Source of the DNA: Novosphingobium sp. SG751A
GTDB lineage: Bacteria > Pseudomonadota > Alphaproteobacteria > Sphingomonadales > Sphingomonadaceae
Assembly: GCF_013149295.1 (NCBI RefSeq)
Contig: NZ_JABGCB010000001.1
Span: 1-64,000 of the forward strand
Reading direction: 5' to 3'
Length of the DNA stretch: 64,000 bases
Shown one piece after another: positions 54,801 to 63,867 of the stretch (positions within the stretch are counted from its first letter, which is position 1; each line of letters starts with the position of its first letter). The notes below the pieces were generated by a model. It did not search any database and was not told the DNA's origin. It saw only the letters and a list, made by a program, of their open reading frames with translations. The position numbers and the translations under genes were made by a program.

Positions 54801-57575
54801 ATGAATGACGCCCCTGCCCTGCCTACGCTGGACCTACCCGCCCTGCATGCCAATCACAGCGGTTGCTGGCTGCGTATGCGCGGCTGCGTCACCAATGCGG
54901 TGGGCAAGGGCGAGGCGATTGTCACGGCCGCCGATACGCCGCTGCTGATCCTCAATGCGCCGCTGGTGGCCAGCCGGCTGGGTTATCCCGATCTGTCGGG
55001 GCTGGATCTGCTTGAACTCTATGCCTTTGTGCATCCCGCCCGCTTTGTCGTGCCTACGCCCAAGGGGCTTGCTCATGCGCTGGGCCTGGCGCAGCCTAAG
55101 GGCGATGATGATGTGCCGCTGCTGCTGCAACAGGCCGCAGCGGCCCTGCTGGCCCAATGCGGCGCGCCCGACTGGGCCGAGCGCGAGGGGGCATGGACCG
55201 CGCTGCAGGGGCTGGGCAAGTTGCGCTGGTCATGGGCGCCCGTGCTGGCCACGGCGATTGAGAAGCCCGCCCGCGCCGAACGCTGGCTCTTTTCCCGCCT
55301 GCCCGAATGGGAGGAGACCGCCGAGCGCCCCCAACCCGCGCAGGTCGACCTGCTGCAGGCCGATGTCTTGGGCCAATTGGACCATATTACGGGCCATGGC
55401 AGCGAGGCGCGACAGGGCCAGCAGGATTATGCCGCCCGCGCCGCCCATATCTTTGCTCCGCGCACCGCGCGCGGCGCCCCCCACATGCTGCTGGCCGAAG
55501 CAGGCACGGGCACAGGCAAGACCTTGGGCTATCTGGCCCCCGCCTCGCTCTGGACCCACGCCAGCGGGGGGACGGTCTGGGTATCGACCTATACCAAGGC
55601 TCTGCAACGGCAATTGCGACGCGAGGCCCGCCGCGTCTGGGGCGATTCCAATCGCGTGGTGGTGCGCAAGGGGCGCGAGAATTACCTGTGTCTGCTCAAC
55701 CTTGAGGACGCGCTGCAAGGCGGCTTTGGCGGGCGAGCGGCGATCCTGGCGCAATTGGTGGCGCGCTGGGCTGCCTATACGCAGGATGGTGATATGATCG
55801 GGGGCGATCTTCCGGGCTGGCTGGGGACGCTTTTTCGCCAGCGCGGGATCACTTCGCTGACCGATCGACGCGGCGAATGCGTCTATGCCGGTTGCCCGCA
55901 CTACCGCAAATGCTTCATAGAACGCTCCGCCCGCGCCAGCGCCGAAGCCGATCTGGTGATCGCCAATCATGCGCTGGTGATGGTGAACGCCGCGCGGGGC
56001 AAAGATGTCGCCCTGCGCCCCACCCGCATCGTCTTTGACGAAGGCCACCATGTCTTCGAGGCCGCCGACAGCACCTTTTCCGCCGATCTGACGGGCGCGG
56101 AGGCCATCGAATTGCGCCGCTGGGTCATCGGTCCGGAAAAGGGATCGAAGGGCCGCCGCAGGGGCCTGTCCGCCCGCCTTGCCGATGTGGCCAGCTATGA
56201 TGAAGCTGGAGCGCGCGCCATCGCCGCCGCGCGTGAGGCCGCCGAGGCGCTGCCCGGCGATGGCTGGCTGCAACGCGTGGTCGAGGGCGAGCCGAGCGGT
56301 GAGATCGAGCAATTGCTGGCCGCTGTGCGCGCCACCACCTTTGCCCGCGACGAGAGCGGCGGGCAGGAGGCGGGCTATGGCGTGGAAACCGAAGCTGCCT
56401 CCTTGGATGGCGCGTTTATCGAGGCGGCGCTGGCGGCGGGCGAGGCTTTGGCCCGGCTACGCAAACCTTTGATCCAGTTGGGATTACGGCTGGAGGCCAT
56501 CATGGACGAGCCGCCGGACTGGCTCGACGGCCAAGGCCGTGCGCGGATCGAGGGCGCGCGCTCCTCGCTGACATGGCGGGTCGATCTGATCGCCGCGTGG
56601 GAGGCTTTGCTGGCGCGGCTGTCGGGTCCGGTCGATCCGGGTTTTGTCGATTGGCTGGCGGTGGACCGGGCCGATGGGCGAGAATATGACATGGGCCTCC
56701 ATCGCCGCTGGGTCGATCCGATGCAGCCCTTTGCGGCCACGGTGTTGAATGGCGCGCATGGCGTGATGATGACCAGCGCGACGCTGCGCGACAGGGCCGG
56801 GGACGCGGATTGGGATCAAAGCTGGGAGGGCGCCGTGGCGCGTTCGGGCGCGCAGCATATCGAGGTCGTGCCTGAAGTGGCCGCTTTCGAAAGCCCCTTT
56901 GACTATGCCAATCAGGCCGAGGTGCTGATCGTCACCGACATTCCGCGCGGCGATATTCCGGCGCTGGCCGGGGCATACGGCCAGTTGATCGAGGCGAGCG
57001 GCGGCGGCGCGCTGGGCCTGTTCACCGCGATCCGACGCTTGCGCGCGGTGCATGGGCGGATTGCCGACCGCATGGCGCGCAACGGCTTGCCGCTCTATGC
57101 TCAACATGTCGATCCGATCGATACCGGCACCTTGGTCGATATTTTCCGGGATGATCCCCATGCCTCCCTGCTGGGCACCGATGCCTTGCGCGACGGCGTC
57201 GATGTGCCGGGCGATTCTTTGCGGCTGGTCATTATGGAGCAGGTGCCATGGCCTAAGCCTTCCATTCTGCACCGTGCGCGGCGTCTGGCCCATCCGCAGG
57301 GTGGGCAGGCGCATGATGACCGCATCATCCGCGCGCGTCTGGCGCAGGCCTTTGGCCGCTTGATCCGGGGGCGCGGCGACCGGGGGCATTTCGTGGTTCT
57401 CTCCGCTGCTTTCCCCTCACGTCTGCTGACCGCCTTTCCCTTCGGAACGCCGGTTGTGCGTTGCTCGCTTGCAGAGGCTTTACAAAGGCTGCGCGCCCAT
57501 GCTTCAGGCGGTGCTTCTTCTTCTCCGCAGTCCGAGTCTCCGGCCCAAAGCCCGGATGGCCGCCAATTTGGTTGA
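54801..57575 (+). CDS. DinG/XPD-type Fe-S ATP-dependent DNA helicase
   Basis: 924 residues, superfamily 2 helicase. The Walker A is LAEAGTGTGKT (232-241) and the Walker B DEGHH (413-417). Cysteines C297, C360, C365 and C371 form the XPD-type iron-sulfur site (CVYAGCPHYRKC). Helicase motifs V/VI are in TDALRDGVDVPGDSLRLV and QAFGRLIRGRGDRG. An N-terminal extension of ~230 residues precedes the motor and lacks an obvious domain. It likely unwinds damaged or structured DNA. The sixA gene follows within 7 bp. Confidence 0.9.
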   Translation: MNDAPALPTLDLPALHANHSGCWLRMRGCVTNAVGKGEAIVTAADTPLLILNAPLVASRLGYPDLSGLDLLELYAFVHPARFVVPTPKGLAHALGLAQPKGDDDVPLLLQQAAAALLAQCGAPDWAEREGAWTALQGLGKLRWSWAPVLATAIEKPARAERWLFSRLPEWEETAERPQPAQVDLLQADVLGQLDHITGHGSEARQGQQDYAARAAHIFAPRTARGAPHMLLAEAGTGTGKTLGYLAPASLWTHASGGTVWVSTYTKALQRQLRREARRVWGDSNRVVVRKGRENYLCLLNLEDALQGGFGGRAAILAQLVARWAAYTQDGDMIGGDLPGWLGTLFRQRGITSLTDRRGECVYAGCPHYRKCFIERSARASAEADLVIANHALVMVNAARGKDVALRPTRIVFDEGHHVFEAADSTFSADLTGAEAIELRRWVIGPEKGSKGRRRGLSARLADVASYDEAGARAIAAAREAAEALPGDGWLQRVVEGEPSGEIEQLLAAVRATTFARDESGGQEAGYGVETEAASLDGAFIEAALAAGEALARLRKPLIQLGLRLEAIMDEPPDWLDGQGRARIEGARSSLTWRVDLIAAWEALLARLSGPVDPGFVDWLAVDRADGREYDMGLHRRWVDPMQPFAATVLNGAHGVMMTSATLRDRAGDADWDQSWEGAVARSGAQHIEVVPEVAAFESPFDYANQAEVLIVTDIPRGDIPALAGAYGQLIEASGGGALGLFTAIRRLRAVHGRIADRMARNGLPLYAQHVDPIDTGTLVDIFRDDPHASLLGTDALRDGVDVPGDSLRLVIMEQVPWPKPSILHRARRLAHPQGGQAHDDRIIRARLAQAFGRLIRGRGDRGHFVVLSAAFPSRLLTAFPFGTPVVRCSLAEALQRLRAHASGGASSSPQSESPAQSPDGRQFG

Positions 57576-57581
57576 ACACAT

Positions 57582-58142
57582 ATGAAAACGTTGGGCCTGT
57601 TGCGTCACGCCAAATCCGATTGGGGCGATGCGCGCGCGCGCGATTTCGACCGCCCGCTCAACGAACGCGGGCGCCAGGGCGCGCCGTTGATGGGCAAGCA
57701 TATTGACGAATATTGTGCCCAGCGCGGCCTACGCTGGGATCGCATTCTGGCCTCGCCCGCCGTGCGCGCGGCCGAAACCATCGAACTTGGCGCGCAGGGG
57801 GCCGGTTATGGCCATGCGCTGCCGGTGAATTGGGACCGGCGGATTTATTTGGCCTCATCGGCCTCGCTGCTCGATGTGCTGCGCGATCAGGATGACAGCG
57901 TGGAATCAGTGCTGTTGGTCGGCCATAATCCGGGGCTTGAGGATCTGATCTTCGACCTCGTGCCCGACGATGGCTCGTCGCCTCTGCGCGATGTGGTCGA
58001 ACAGAAATTCCCCACCGCCGCCTTTGCAGTGATGGAAGTGGATGCTGCAAGTTGGAAGGACATTGAGGAAGGTCAGGCGCGGCTGGTTCACCTGATGCGT
58101 CCGCGTGATCTCGATGCGGCGCTGGGGCCGGAAAGACTCTAA
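57582..58142 (+). CDS. sixA: SixA-type histidine phosphatase
   Basis: 186 residues. The catalytic LLRHAKSDWGD carries the RH motif, DRILASPAVRAAETIEL supplies the second Arg, and VLLVGHNPGLEDLIF the second His. It belongs to the SixA branch of the phosphoglycerate-mutase-like fold, which removes phosphate from histidine in phosphotransfer proteins. It lies directly after the helicase gene (6 bp) and converges on merR, 4 bp away. Confidence 0.92.
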   Translation: MKTLGLLRHAKSDWGDARARDFDRPLNERGRQGAPLMGKHIDEYCAQRGLRWDRILASPAVRAAETIELGAQGAGYGHALPVNWDRRIYLASSASLLDVLRDQDDSVESVLLVGHNPGLEDLIFDLVPDDGSSPLRDVVEQKFPTAAFAVMEVDAASWKDIEEGQARLVHLMRPRDLDAALGPERL

Positions 58143-58146
58143 GCCC

Positions 58147-58500
58147 TCAGGCCAGCGCTCGGGCCAGCTGCTTGCGCAGGGCGATCAGTTCATCCAGCAA
58201 TTGCGGATCGCCGGCAGGCGCGGCCGGCTCGGGCGTCAGTTCAACCTTATCGCGTGATTGCAGCCACTTCTTGGCCCCACGCAGGGTAAATCCCTCACGG
58301 TGGACCAGACGGTCGATGGTGCGCAGCAATTCGACATCGTCGGGCCGGTACAGGCGCCGCCCCCCGGCGCGCTTCACCGGGCGCAGCATCGGGAATTGCT
58401 CTTCCCAATAGCGCAGCACGTGAGGCTGGATAGACAGTTCCTTGGACACTTCGCCAATGGTGCGGAATGCCTCAGGTGCTTTTTCCGTCATACCAGCCAC
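58147..58500 (-). CDS. MerR-family transcriptional regulator
   Basis: 117 residues. A single N-terminal winged helix of the MerR type: [20 protein letters not shown], then WEEQFP and [19 protein letters not shown] short helical tail has no metal-binding cysteines. This gene adjacent to ihfA is a conserved alphaproteobacterial pair and its targets are generally unknown. The GTG at 58500 has AGGC upstream; an ATG at 58491 is an alternative. Confidence 0.9.
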   Translation of the reverse strand: MAGMTEKAPEAFRTIGEVSKELSIQPHVLRYWEEQFPMLRPVKRAGGRRLYRPDDVELLRTIDRLVHREGFTLRGAKKWLQSRDKVELTPEPAAPAGDPQLLDELIALRKQLARALA

Positions 58501-58528
58501 ACTTTGCCTATTACAGATCGCGCGCGGA

Positions 58529-58813
58529 TTAACCCGCGACGCGATCCTTCAGCATCTGGCTGGCGCGGAAGGTCAGCACGCGGCGAGGCGTGATCGGCAC
58601 TTCGACGCCGGTTTTGGGATTGCGGCCCACGCGCTCGCTCTTGTCGCGCAGCAGGAAGGTGCCAAAGCCCGAGATCTTGACGTTCTCGCCTTCGGCAAGG
58701 GAATCCGAGACAAGATCGAGAATCGATTCCACCATGTTAAGGGAATCGGCCCGCGACAGGCCCAGTTTGCGGTTGATGGCTTCGGCCAGATCAGCTCTTG
58801 TCAGCGTAGACAT
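58529..58813 (-). CDS. ihfA: integration host factor subunit alpha
   Basis: 94 residues, the HU/IHF length. [20 protein letters not shown] begins the protein, [10 protein letters not shown] and the intercalating-proline arm [20 protein letters not shown] follow. With IhfB it bends DNA strongly at specific sites. The start at 58813 is set by family alignment; the upstream open frame to 58930 is leader. It lies between fabH and merR. Confidence 0.96.
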   Translation of the reverse strand: MSTLTRADLAEAINRKLGLSRADSLNMVESILDLVSDSLAEGENVKISGFGTFLLRDKSERVGRNPKTGVEVPITPRRVLTFRASQMLKDRVAG

Positions 58814-58946
58814 AGATCGCACTATTATCCCCTCCAAAGGCCTCTTGTGGGCACCCCTCGCCCCACAAGATAGCAAATATCGCGGGTAATACAATGCTAT
58901 CCCGCGCCGATTTCGACGCAATATAAGCAAATCCGAAAGAAAGGGT

Positions 58947-59918
58947 TTAGATGCGGATCAGGCTTGCGCCCCAAGTAAATCCGCCGCCCATCGCCTCCAG
59001 CATGACCAGATGGCCGGGCCGGATCCGACCGTCGCGGATCGCGCAATCCAGCGCCAGCGGCACCGAGGCGGCCGAAGTATTGGCATGATCCTGCACCGTC
59101 ACCACGACCTTTTCCGAAGGCATGTGGAGCTTCTTGGCGGTGGCCTCCAGAATGCGGGCATTGGCCTGATGCGGCACCAGCCAGTCGATATCGTCCGACT
59201 TAAACCCAGCCTCTTCAAGCACTTCGCCAAGAACGCTGGCCAGATTGACCACAGCATGACGGAACACTTCGCGCCCCTTCATCCGCAGCTTGCCCACGTC
59301 TCCGGTGGTCGAAACGCCGCCATCGACGAAGAGCAACTGGTTGTGCGAACCATCGGCATGAAGCTTGGTCGCCAGAATGCCCGGAGCGTTGGCGTCCTCG
59401 CTCTCGCGCGCCTCCAGCACCACCGCGCCCGCGCCGTCGCCGAACAGAACGCAGGTCGTGCGGTCCTCCCAATCGAGGATGCGGCTGAAAGTTTCCGCCC
59501 CGATCACCAGCGCGCGACGCGCCTGACCACAGCGGAGCATCGAATCGGCCACGCCCATCGCATAAAGGAAGCCCGAGCATACCGCCGCCACGTCAAAGGC
59601 GATTCCGCCATTGGCGCCAATTGCATGCTGCACGATCGTGGCCGTCGCCGGAAAGGTCTGGTCCGGGGTTGCTGTGGCCAGAATGATAAGGTCAATGTCC
59701 TTGCCATCGACGCCCGCGGCCTCAAGCGCCCGACGCGCCGCGGCCGTGGCCAGCGAAGAGGTCGTTTCCCCCTCGCCCGCCAGATAGCGTTGACGAATGC
59801 CGGTGCGCTCGACGATCCATTCGTCGCTGGTATCCACCTTTTCGGCCAGTTCCGCATTGGGAACAACCCGCGTGGGCAGCGCGCTGCCCGTACCGATCAG
59901 AACCGAACGCCGCGTCAT
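58947..59918 (-). CDS. fabH: beta-ketoacyl-ACP synthase III
   Basis: 323 residues. The catalytic triad is visible: Cys in [12 protein letters not shown], His in [10 protein letters not shown] and Asn in [13 protein letters not shown]. It condenses acetyl-CoA (or another short acyl-CoA) with malonyl-ACP to start fatty-acid synthesis. The ATG overlaps the plsX stop by four bases (ATGA), giving translational coupling. Confidence 0.97.
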   Translation of the reverse strand: MTRRSVLIGTGSALPTRVVPNAELAEKVDTSDEWIVERTGIRQRYLAGEGETTSSLATAAARRALEAAGVDGKDIDLIILATATPDQTFPATATIVQHAIGANGGIAFDVAAVCSGFLYAMGVADSMLRCGQARRALVIGAETFSRILDWEDRTTCVLFGDGAGAVVLEARESEDANAPGILATKLHADGSHNQLLFVDGGVSTTGDVGKLRMKGREVFRHAVVNLASVLGEVLEEAGFKSDDIDWLVPHQANARILEATAKKLHMPSEKVVVTVQDHANTSAASVPLALDCAIRDGRIRPGHLVMLEAMGGGFTWGASLIRI

Positions 59919-60985
59919 CCCTGCCCAGCCTCGGCCGTAACCTTGTGAGGAGCGCGCAGCGTTTCGGTGCCGAGCCTTGCCAGGTCGGCCTTGATCCGTT
60001 CGGTCAGATTTTCCTCCAGCAGCCGTTGGGTCACCCCAACCGCATTCGCCACCCCCAGCGCATTCGCGCTGCCATGGCTTTTGACAACAACCCCGTTCAG
60101 GCCGAGAAACACGGCGCCATTATGATTATTGGGGTCGAGATGATGTTTGAGCAGGTCGGTCGCGGGGCGTGAGATCAGAAAGCCGATCTTCGAACGCAGC
60201 GAGGACGAGAATGAGCGGCGCAGCAGATCGCCCACGAAACGGGCGGTACCTTCGATCGCCTTAAGCGCGATATTGCCGGAAAAGCCATCGGTCACAACGA
60301 CATCAACCTCGCCGCGACAGATCTTGTCCGCCTCGGTAAAGCCATCGAAGATCATCGAGAGATCACCGGCCCGCTCCTTGAGCAAAGCGGCGGCATCGCG
60401 CAACTCCTCGGTGCCCTTGTTATCTTCGGTGCCGATGTTGAGCAGGCGTACACGCGGCTCGGGCTGGCTGTTGACGATCCGCGCATAGGCCGCGCCCATG
60501 ATCGCGAACTGCACCAGATTGCGCGCGTCGCATTCCGTGTTGGCGCCCAGATCGAGCATCACAACGTCGCTGGGCTGAAGCGTGGGCATGATCGCGGCCA
60601 GAGCCGGGCGGTCGATACCGGGTATCGTGCGCAGGGCCAGCTTGGAGATGGCCATGAGCGCGCCGGTATTGCCCGCGCTCAGGGCCGCGCCTGCCGAACC
60701 ATTCTTAACGGCATGGATAGCCATGCCCATCGATGTGGTTCGTGCGCGGCGCAGAGCCTGACTTGGCTTTTCCTCCCCACTGATGACATCATCAGCGTGG
60801 AGGATCTCTACCAGCGGACGCAGGGTCGAATGTCGATCCAACGCCCGCTCAATCCTCGATTGGTCGCCCACGAGGAGGAAGCGCACCTGCGGATAACGGT
60901 CCGCCGCCAGGGCCGCACCAGCGACCATGACCTGCACACCTTCATCCCCGCCCATCGCGTCGATTGCGATACGCGGAAAATTCAT
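59915..60985 (-). CDS. plsX: phosphate acyltransferase PlsX
   Basis: 356 residues. N-terminal [20 protein letters not shown], the middle [12 protein letters not shown] and [20 protein letters not shown], and the C-terminal [20 protein letters not shown] are diagnostic. It makes acyl-phosphate from acyl-ACP for phospholipid synthesis. The rpmF-plsX-fabH arrangement couples ribosome and membrane production in many bacteria. It starts 43 bp after rpmF. Confidence 0.97.
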   Translation of the reverse strand: MNFPRIAIDAMGGDEGVQVMVAGAALAADRYPQVRFLLVGDQSRIERALDRHSTLRPLVEILHADDVISGEEKPSQALRRARTTSMGMAIHAVKNGSAGAALSAGNTGALMAISKLALRTIPGIDRPALAAIMPTLQPSDVVMLDLGANTECDARNLVQFAIMGAAYARIVNSQPEPRVRLLNIGTEDNKGTEELRDAAALLKERAGDLSMIFDGFTEADKICRGEVDVVVTDGFSGNIALKAIEGTARFVGDLLRRSFSSSLRSKIGFLISRPATDLLKHHLDPNNHNGAVFLGLNGVVVKSHGSANALGVANAVGVTQRLLEENLTERIKADLARLGTETLRAPHKVTAEAGQG

Positions 60986-61028
60986 GATGCGACTACCCTT
61001 TCACAGGCCCCCAACCGGGGGCCGGACA

Positions 61029-61208
61029 TCAAAGACCGACTGCGATGATCTCACGACCATTGTAATGGCCGCAGGACGGGCAGAGGTTGTGCGGGCGCTT
61101 CAGTTCGCCGCAGTTCGAGCACTCGTGGAAAGCTTCGACCTTCAGCGCATCATGGCTGCGACGCATGCCGCGACGGCTGGGGGAAGTTTTTCTCTTAGGG
61201 ACAGCCAT
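61029..61208 (-). CDS. rpmF: 50S ribosomal protein L32
   Basis: 59 residues, the standard length. [20 protein letters not shown] is the family N terminus, and a [18 protein letters not shown] zinc-ribbon with four cysteines follows. The start at 61208 is MAVPKRK, behind AGGTG. It heads the rpmF-plsX-fabH-ihfA-merR run. Confidence 0.97.
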   Translation of the reverse strand: MAVPKRKTSPSRRGMRRSHDALKVEAFHECSNCGELKRPHNLCPSCGHYNGREIIAVGL

Positions 61209-61369
61209 TTCGGCACCTATTCCTGAAAAATACGAATTAGACGACAAAAGCCGCCAGACATGCGTTGCCGCATAGGCGGATGCGAAGCGGCGCCTATACC
61301 GGATTTCTCGTGCGTTGCAAGTCGCTGATGGCTATGGCGCCCATGAAAGATCGCAAGGGAGTTACAAAT

Positions 61370-61783
61370 ATGAACCTGCTGGGCCTCACACCCGTGCTTT
61401 TGCCCACAACTCTGTGCCTTTGCGCGGCGGCGGCCGTCATCAATTTCTGGCTTGGCGTGCGCATCGGGCGGCTGCGCATCGCGCGAAAGGTGGAAATGGG
61501 CGACGGCAATGACCCGCTGATCTATGCCCGGATGCGCGCCCAATCGAACTTTATCGAGAACACACCGATCACCCTGATTCTCGTCGCCGTGGTCGAACTG
61601 GCGGGCAAGGGCGGCTGGTGGCTGCCGGTGGCGGGCGCAGTGTTTATGGGCGGGCGCGTGATGCACGCCTTTGGCATGGACGGCCATTTCAAGCCCGGCC
61701 GCCCTTTCGGCACGGCCAGCGCCTATCTGGTGCAGTTGACCCTTGCCGTGGTGGCGGTGCTGACGGCGGTTCGCGGGATCTGA
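61370..61783 (+). CDS. MAPEG-family membrane protein
   Basis: 137 residues with four membrane spans. The MAPEG signature spans RMRAQSNFIENTPITLILVA, with the usual Arg/Asn/Glu residues binding glutathione in eicosanoid enzymes, and GRVMHAFGM follows. The bacterial substrate is unknown. GGGAG 8 nt before the ATG at 61370 fixes the start; the upstream frame reaching 61265 is discounted. It is divergent from rpmF and convergent with the MBL gene. Confidence 0.9.
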   Translation: MNLLGLTPVLLPTTLCLCAAAAVINFWLGVRIGRLRIARKVEMGDGNDPLIYARMRAQSNFIENTPITLILVAVVELAGKGGWWLPVAGAVFMGGRVMHAFGMDGHFKPGRPFGTASAYLVQLTLAVVAVLTAVRGI

Positions 61784-61801
61784 ACCGCCGCCTGCCCATA
61801 A

Positions 61802-62488
61802 TTAGCCATAGATGCTGCCGACAAAGGGGTTGGTCAGCATCTCATGGCCAAATGTGCTGCATGGCCCGTGGCCGGGGACGAAAGTAATGTCCTTGCCTAG
61901 GGGCCACAGCTTTTTGGTAATCGAATCGATCAATTGCTGGTGATTGCCTTTGGGGAAATCGGTGCGCCCGATACTGCCCTGAAACAAAACATCGCCCACG
62001 ATGGCCAGACGCGAAGGCTCGTGGAAAAACACCACATGACCCGGCGTATGGCCCGGACAGTGGATAACCTGAAACACCAGTTCGCCCACCGTCACCGTAT
62101 CGCCATCGACCAGCCAGCGGTCCGGCTCGAAGCTCTGGCCCGCAATTCCCATGCGCATATTGGGATTGTCCAGCCCCTCGATCCAGAAGCGGTCATCCTC
62201 ATGCGGCCCTTCGATGGGCAGGCCCAGATCCTGCGCCAGCACGCCCGCCAGCCCGCAGTGATCCATATGACCATGCGTCACCAGCAGCTTTTCGAGGGTC
62301 ACGCCGCGCGCCGCAACCTCGGCCTTCAATTTGTCCAGATCGCCGCCCGGATCGATCAACGCCCCGCGCATGGTTTTCGTGCACCACACCAGCGAGCAAT
62401 TCTGCTGGAACGCGGTGACGGGGATGAGGTGGATGCGCAGCGGCGGTTCCCCGCTTGCACGCGTGTCAGTAGGTTTGCTTTCAGCCAT
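61802..62488 (-). CDS. MBL-fold metallohydrolase (GloB-like)
   Basis: 228 residues. The metal motif THGHMDHCGLAG, then CPGHTPGHVVFF, GDVLFQGSIGRTDFPKG and a terminal PGHGPCSTFGHEM follow the glyoxalase II/YcbL pattern. NCSLVWCTKTMRGALIDPG is the first conserved strand. It probably hydrolyses a thioester such as S-lactoylglutathione or a relative. It is divergent from the thioredoxin-like gene. Confidence 0.92.
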   Translation of the reverse strand: MAESKPTDTRASGEPPLRIHLIPVTAFQQNCSLVWCTKTMRGALIDPGGDLDKLKAEVAARGVTLEKLLVTHGHMDHCGLAGVLAQDLGLPIEGPHEDDRFWIEGLDNPNMRMGIAGQSFEPDRWLVDGDTVTVGELVFQVIHCPGHTPGHVVFFHEPSRLAIVGDVLFQGSIGRTDFPKGNHQQLIDSITKKLWPLGKDITFVPGHGPCSTFGHEMLTNPFVGSIYG

Positions 62489-62582
62489 GACGGAAATCCT
62501 AGTGCCAGCCTCGCGCGATGGCCAGTAGAGATAGCAGCAGGGATCGCTATATATACTCTATCGACTTAGTAAGGATTACCCG

Positions 62583-63086
62583 ATGCGTTTCTTCCTCGCC
62601 GCCGCCGCCGCGCTTGTTGCCGCCCCGGCCATGGCCGCCCCCGCCCCGCGCCTGCCCGAGGCCAGCTTTGCCGCCCTGCCCCAGCCGCTGCCCCTGCCCT
62701 ATGACGAGGCGGCAGACGCACATAAGGATGTGGCCGCCGCCATCGCCCGCGCGAAAAAGGCGCATAAGCTGGTGATCGTCGATCTGGGCGGCAACTGGTG
62801 CCCAGATTGCCGCATTCTGGCCGCGACGATGGCGCTGCCCAGCCTGAACCCCTGGCTCAAGAAGCACTATGAACTGGTGACGGTGGACGTGGGCCGCTAT
62901 ACCAAGAATCTGGACATTGGCGCGACCTACGGCGTAACCCGGCCTAAGGGCGTGCCCGCGCTGTTTATTGTCGATCCGCGCACGAACACGCTGCTCAACC
63001 CCACCACCTCGGTGACGGCCCTGTCCGATGCACGCTCGATGACGCCTCAGGCGCTGGCCGACTGGCTGGCGCAATGGACTAAATAA
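62583..63086 (+). CDS. exported thioredoxin-like protein
   Basis: 167 residues. A signal peptide (RFFLAAAAALVAAPAMA) precedes a thioredoxin fold with the redox motif GGNWCPDCRIL and the cis-proline region KGVPALFIVD. It is probably a periplasmic disulfide oxidoreductase; CPDC differs from CGPC of thioredoxin. A GGCGGGCGG/CCGCCCGCC hairpin follows the stop and overlaps the 3' end of the convergent S24 gene. Confidence 0.9.
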   Translation: MRFFLAAAAALVAAPAMAAPAPRLPEASFAALPQPLPLPYDEAADAHKDVAAAIARAKKAHKLVIVDLGGNWCPDCRILAATMALPSLNPWLKKHYELVTVDVGRYTKNLDIGATYGVTRPKGVPALFIVDPRTNTLLNPTTSVTALSDARSMTPQALADWLAQWTK

Positions 63087-63092
63087 GAGATT

Positions 63093-63118
63093 GGCGGGCG
63101 GTTTTAGAGCCGCCCGCC
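63093..63118. terminator. GC-rich hairpin between convergent genes
   Basis: GGCGGGCGG pairs with CCGCCCGCC around an 8-nt loop, spanning the S24 gene stop. No T run follows on either strand, so it may be a 3'-end stabiliser rather than a true terminator. Confidence 0.5.
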
Positions 63119-63754
63119 CTTCCACACCACGCGGCCGATCACGGCCACTTCCTCGGGTGCCAGATCAATCGGATCATAGGCCGGATTGTCGCTTTTCAGG
63201 CGCACCCGCCCCGGATGTCCCATATCGATTCGCTTGACCAGCACATGGTCTCCCACGCGCACAACATGGATGCCATCGCGCAGGGCGCGGCGTGAGCGGT
63301 CGACCAAAATCTCATCGCCATCATTAAGCACGGGATGCATCGAATCCCCGGCCACAGCGATCGTCGTCAGATCCGCCGGGTTCAGCCCCATGCCTCGCAG
63401 CCAGCCTTGCGAAAAGCGCAGCGCGCCAAAGGGCTGCTCCGCGCCCGCAAACGCGCCCGGCCCGGCCGAGGCGTCGAGCGCAAGGCGGGGAACATCGACC
63501 CAATGCTGACGCGCCGGCTTTCCTATGGAAAAAAAGGATTTCTGCTCCATCCCGCCCAGCCGCGATTCGTCCACACCAAAGAATTGGGCCAGTTTGCGCC
63601 GGTCCCCCTCCTCCAGTTTGCGCGGGCTCCCTTTTTTGACAAACTGCTGTAAATAGCTGGAATTACGCCCAATCAGTGACGACAATGCCGCCAAGCTGAC
63701 CCCGCGTTCGGTCGAAAGAGCCATCAGAGTGGTTCGGGCATTTTCCTGTTCCAT
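63104..63754 (-). CDS. S24-family phage-repressor/LexA-like transcriptional regulator
   Basis: About 216 residues. An N-terminal helix-turn-helix (VSLAALSSLIGRNSSYLQQF) is followed by a C-terminal S24 peptidase domain with catalytic Ser in AVAGDSMHPVLNDGDEI and Lys in HVLVKRIDMG, the self-cleaving dyad of CI/LexA-type repressors. The start is ATG 63754. A TTG at 63760 is the alternative, but TATAAA at 63762-63767 sits at -13 to -8 from the ATG, suggesting a leaderless mRNA. A perfect palindrome, TAGGAAATTTCCTA, lies between the -35 and -10. No prophage genes are adjacent, so it is a chromosomal stress or regulatory factor. Confidence 0.9.
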   Translation of the reverse strand: MEQENARTTLMALSTERGVSLAALSSLIGRNSSYLQQFVKKGSPRKLEEGDRRKLAQFFGVDESRLGGMEQKSFFSIGKPARQHWVDVPRLALDASAGPGAFAGAEQPFGALRFSQGWLRGMGLNPADLTTIAVAGDSMHPVLNDGDEILVDRSRRALRDGIHVVRVGDHVLVKRIDMGHPGRVRLKSDNPAYDPIDLAPEEVAVIGRVVWKGGRL

Positions 63755-63761
63755 GTCCAAA

Positions 63762-63789
63762 TTTATAGCATAGGAAATTTCCTAGACAA
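63762..63789 (-). promoter_or_regulatory. promoter and palindromic operator of the S24 repressor gene
   Basis: On the minus strand TTGTCT (63789-63784), a 16-bp spacer and TATAAA (63767-63762) precede the ATG at 63754. The perfect 14-bp palindrome TAGGAAATTTCCTA (63771-63784) fills the spacer, the position expected for autorepression. Confidence 0.7.
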
Positions 63790-63867
63790 GACGGCAAAAG
63801 AATGAGAACAAATGAGCAACAGATTTGTCGAATCGGACGAATCGCCAAGGGAATAAAGGGGGCCTTC

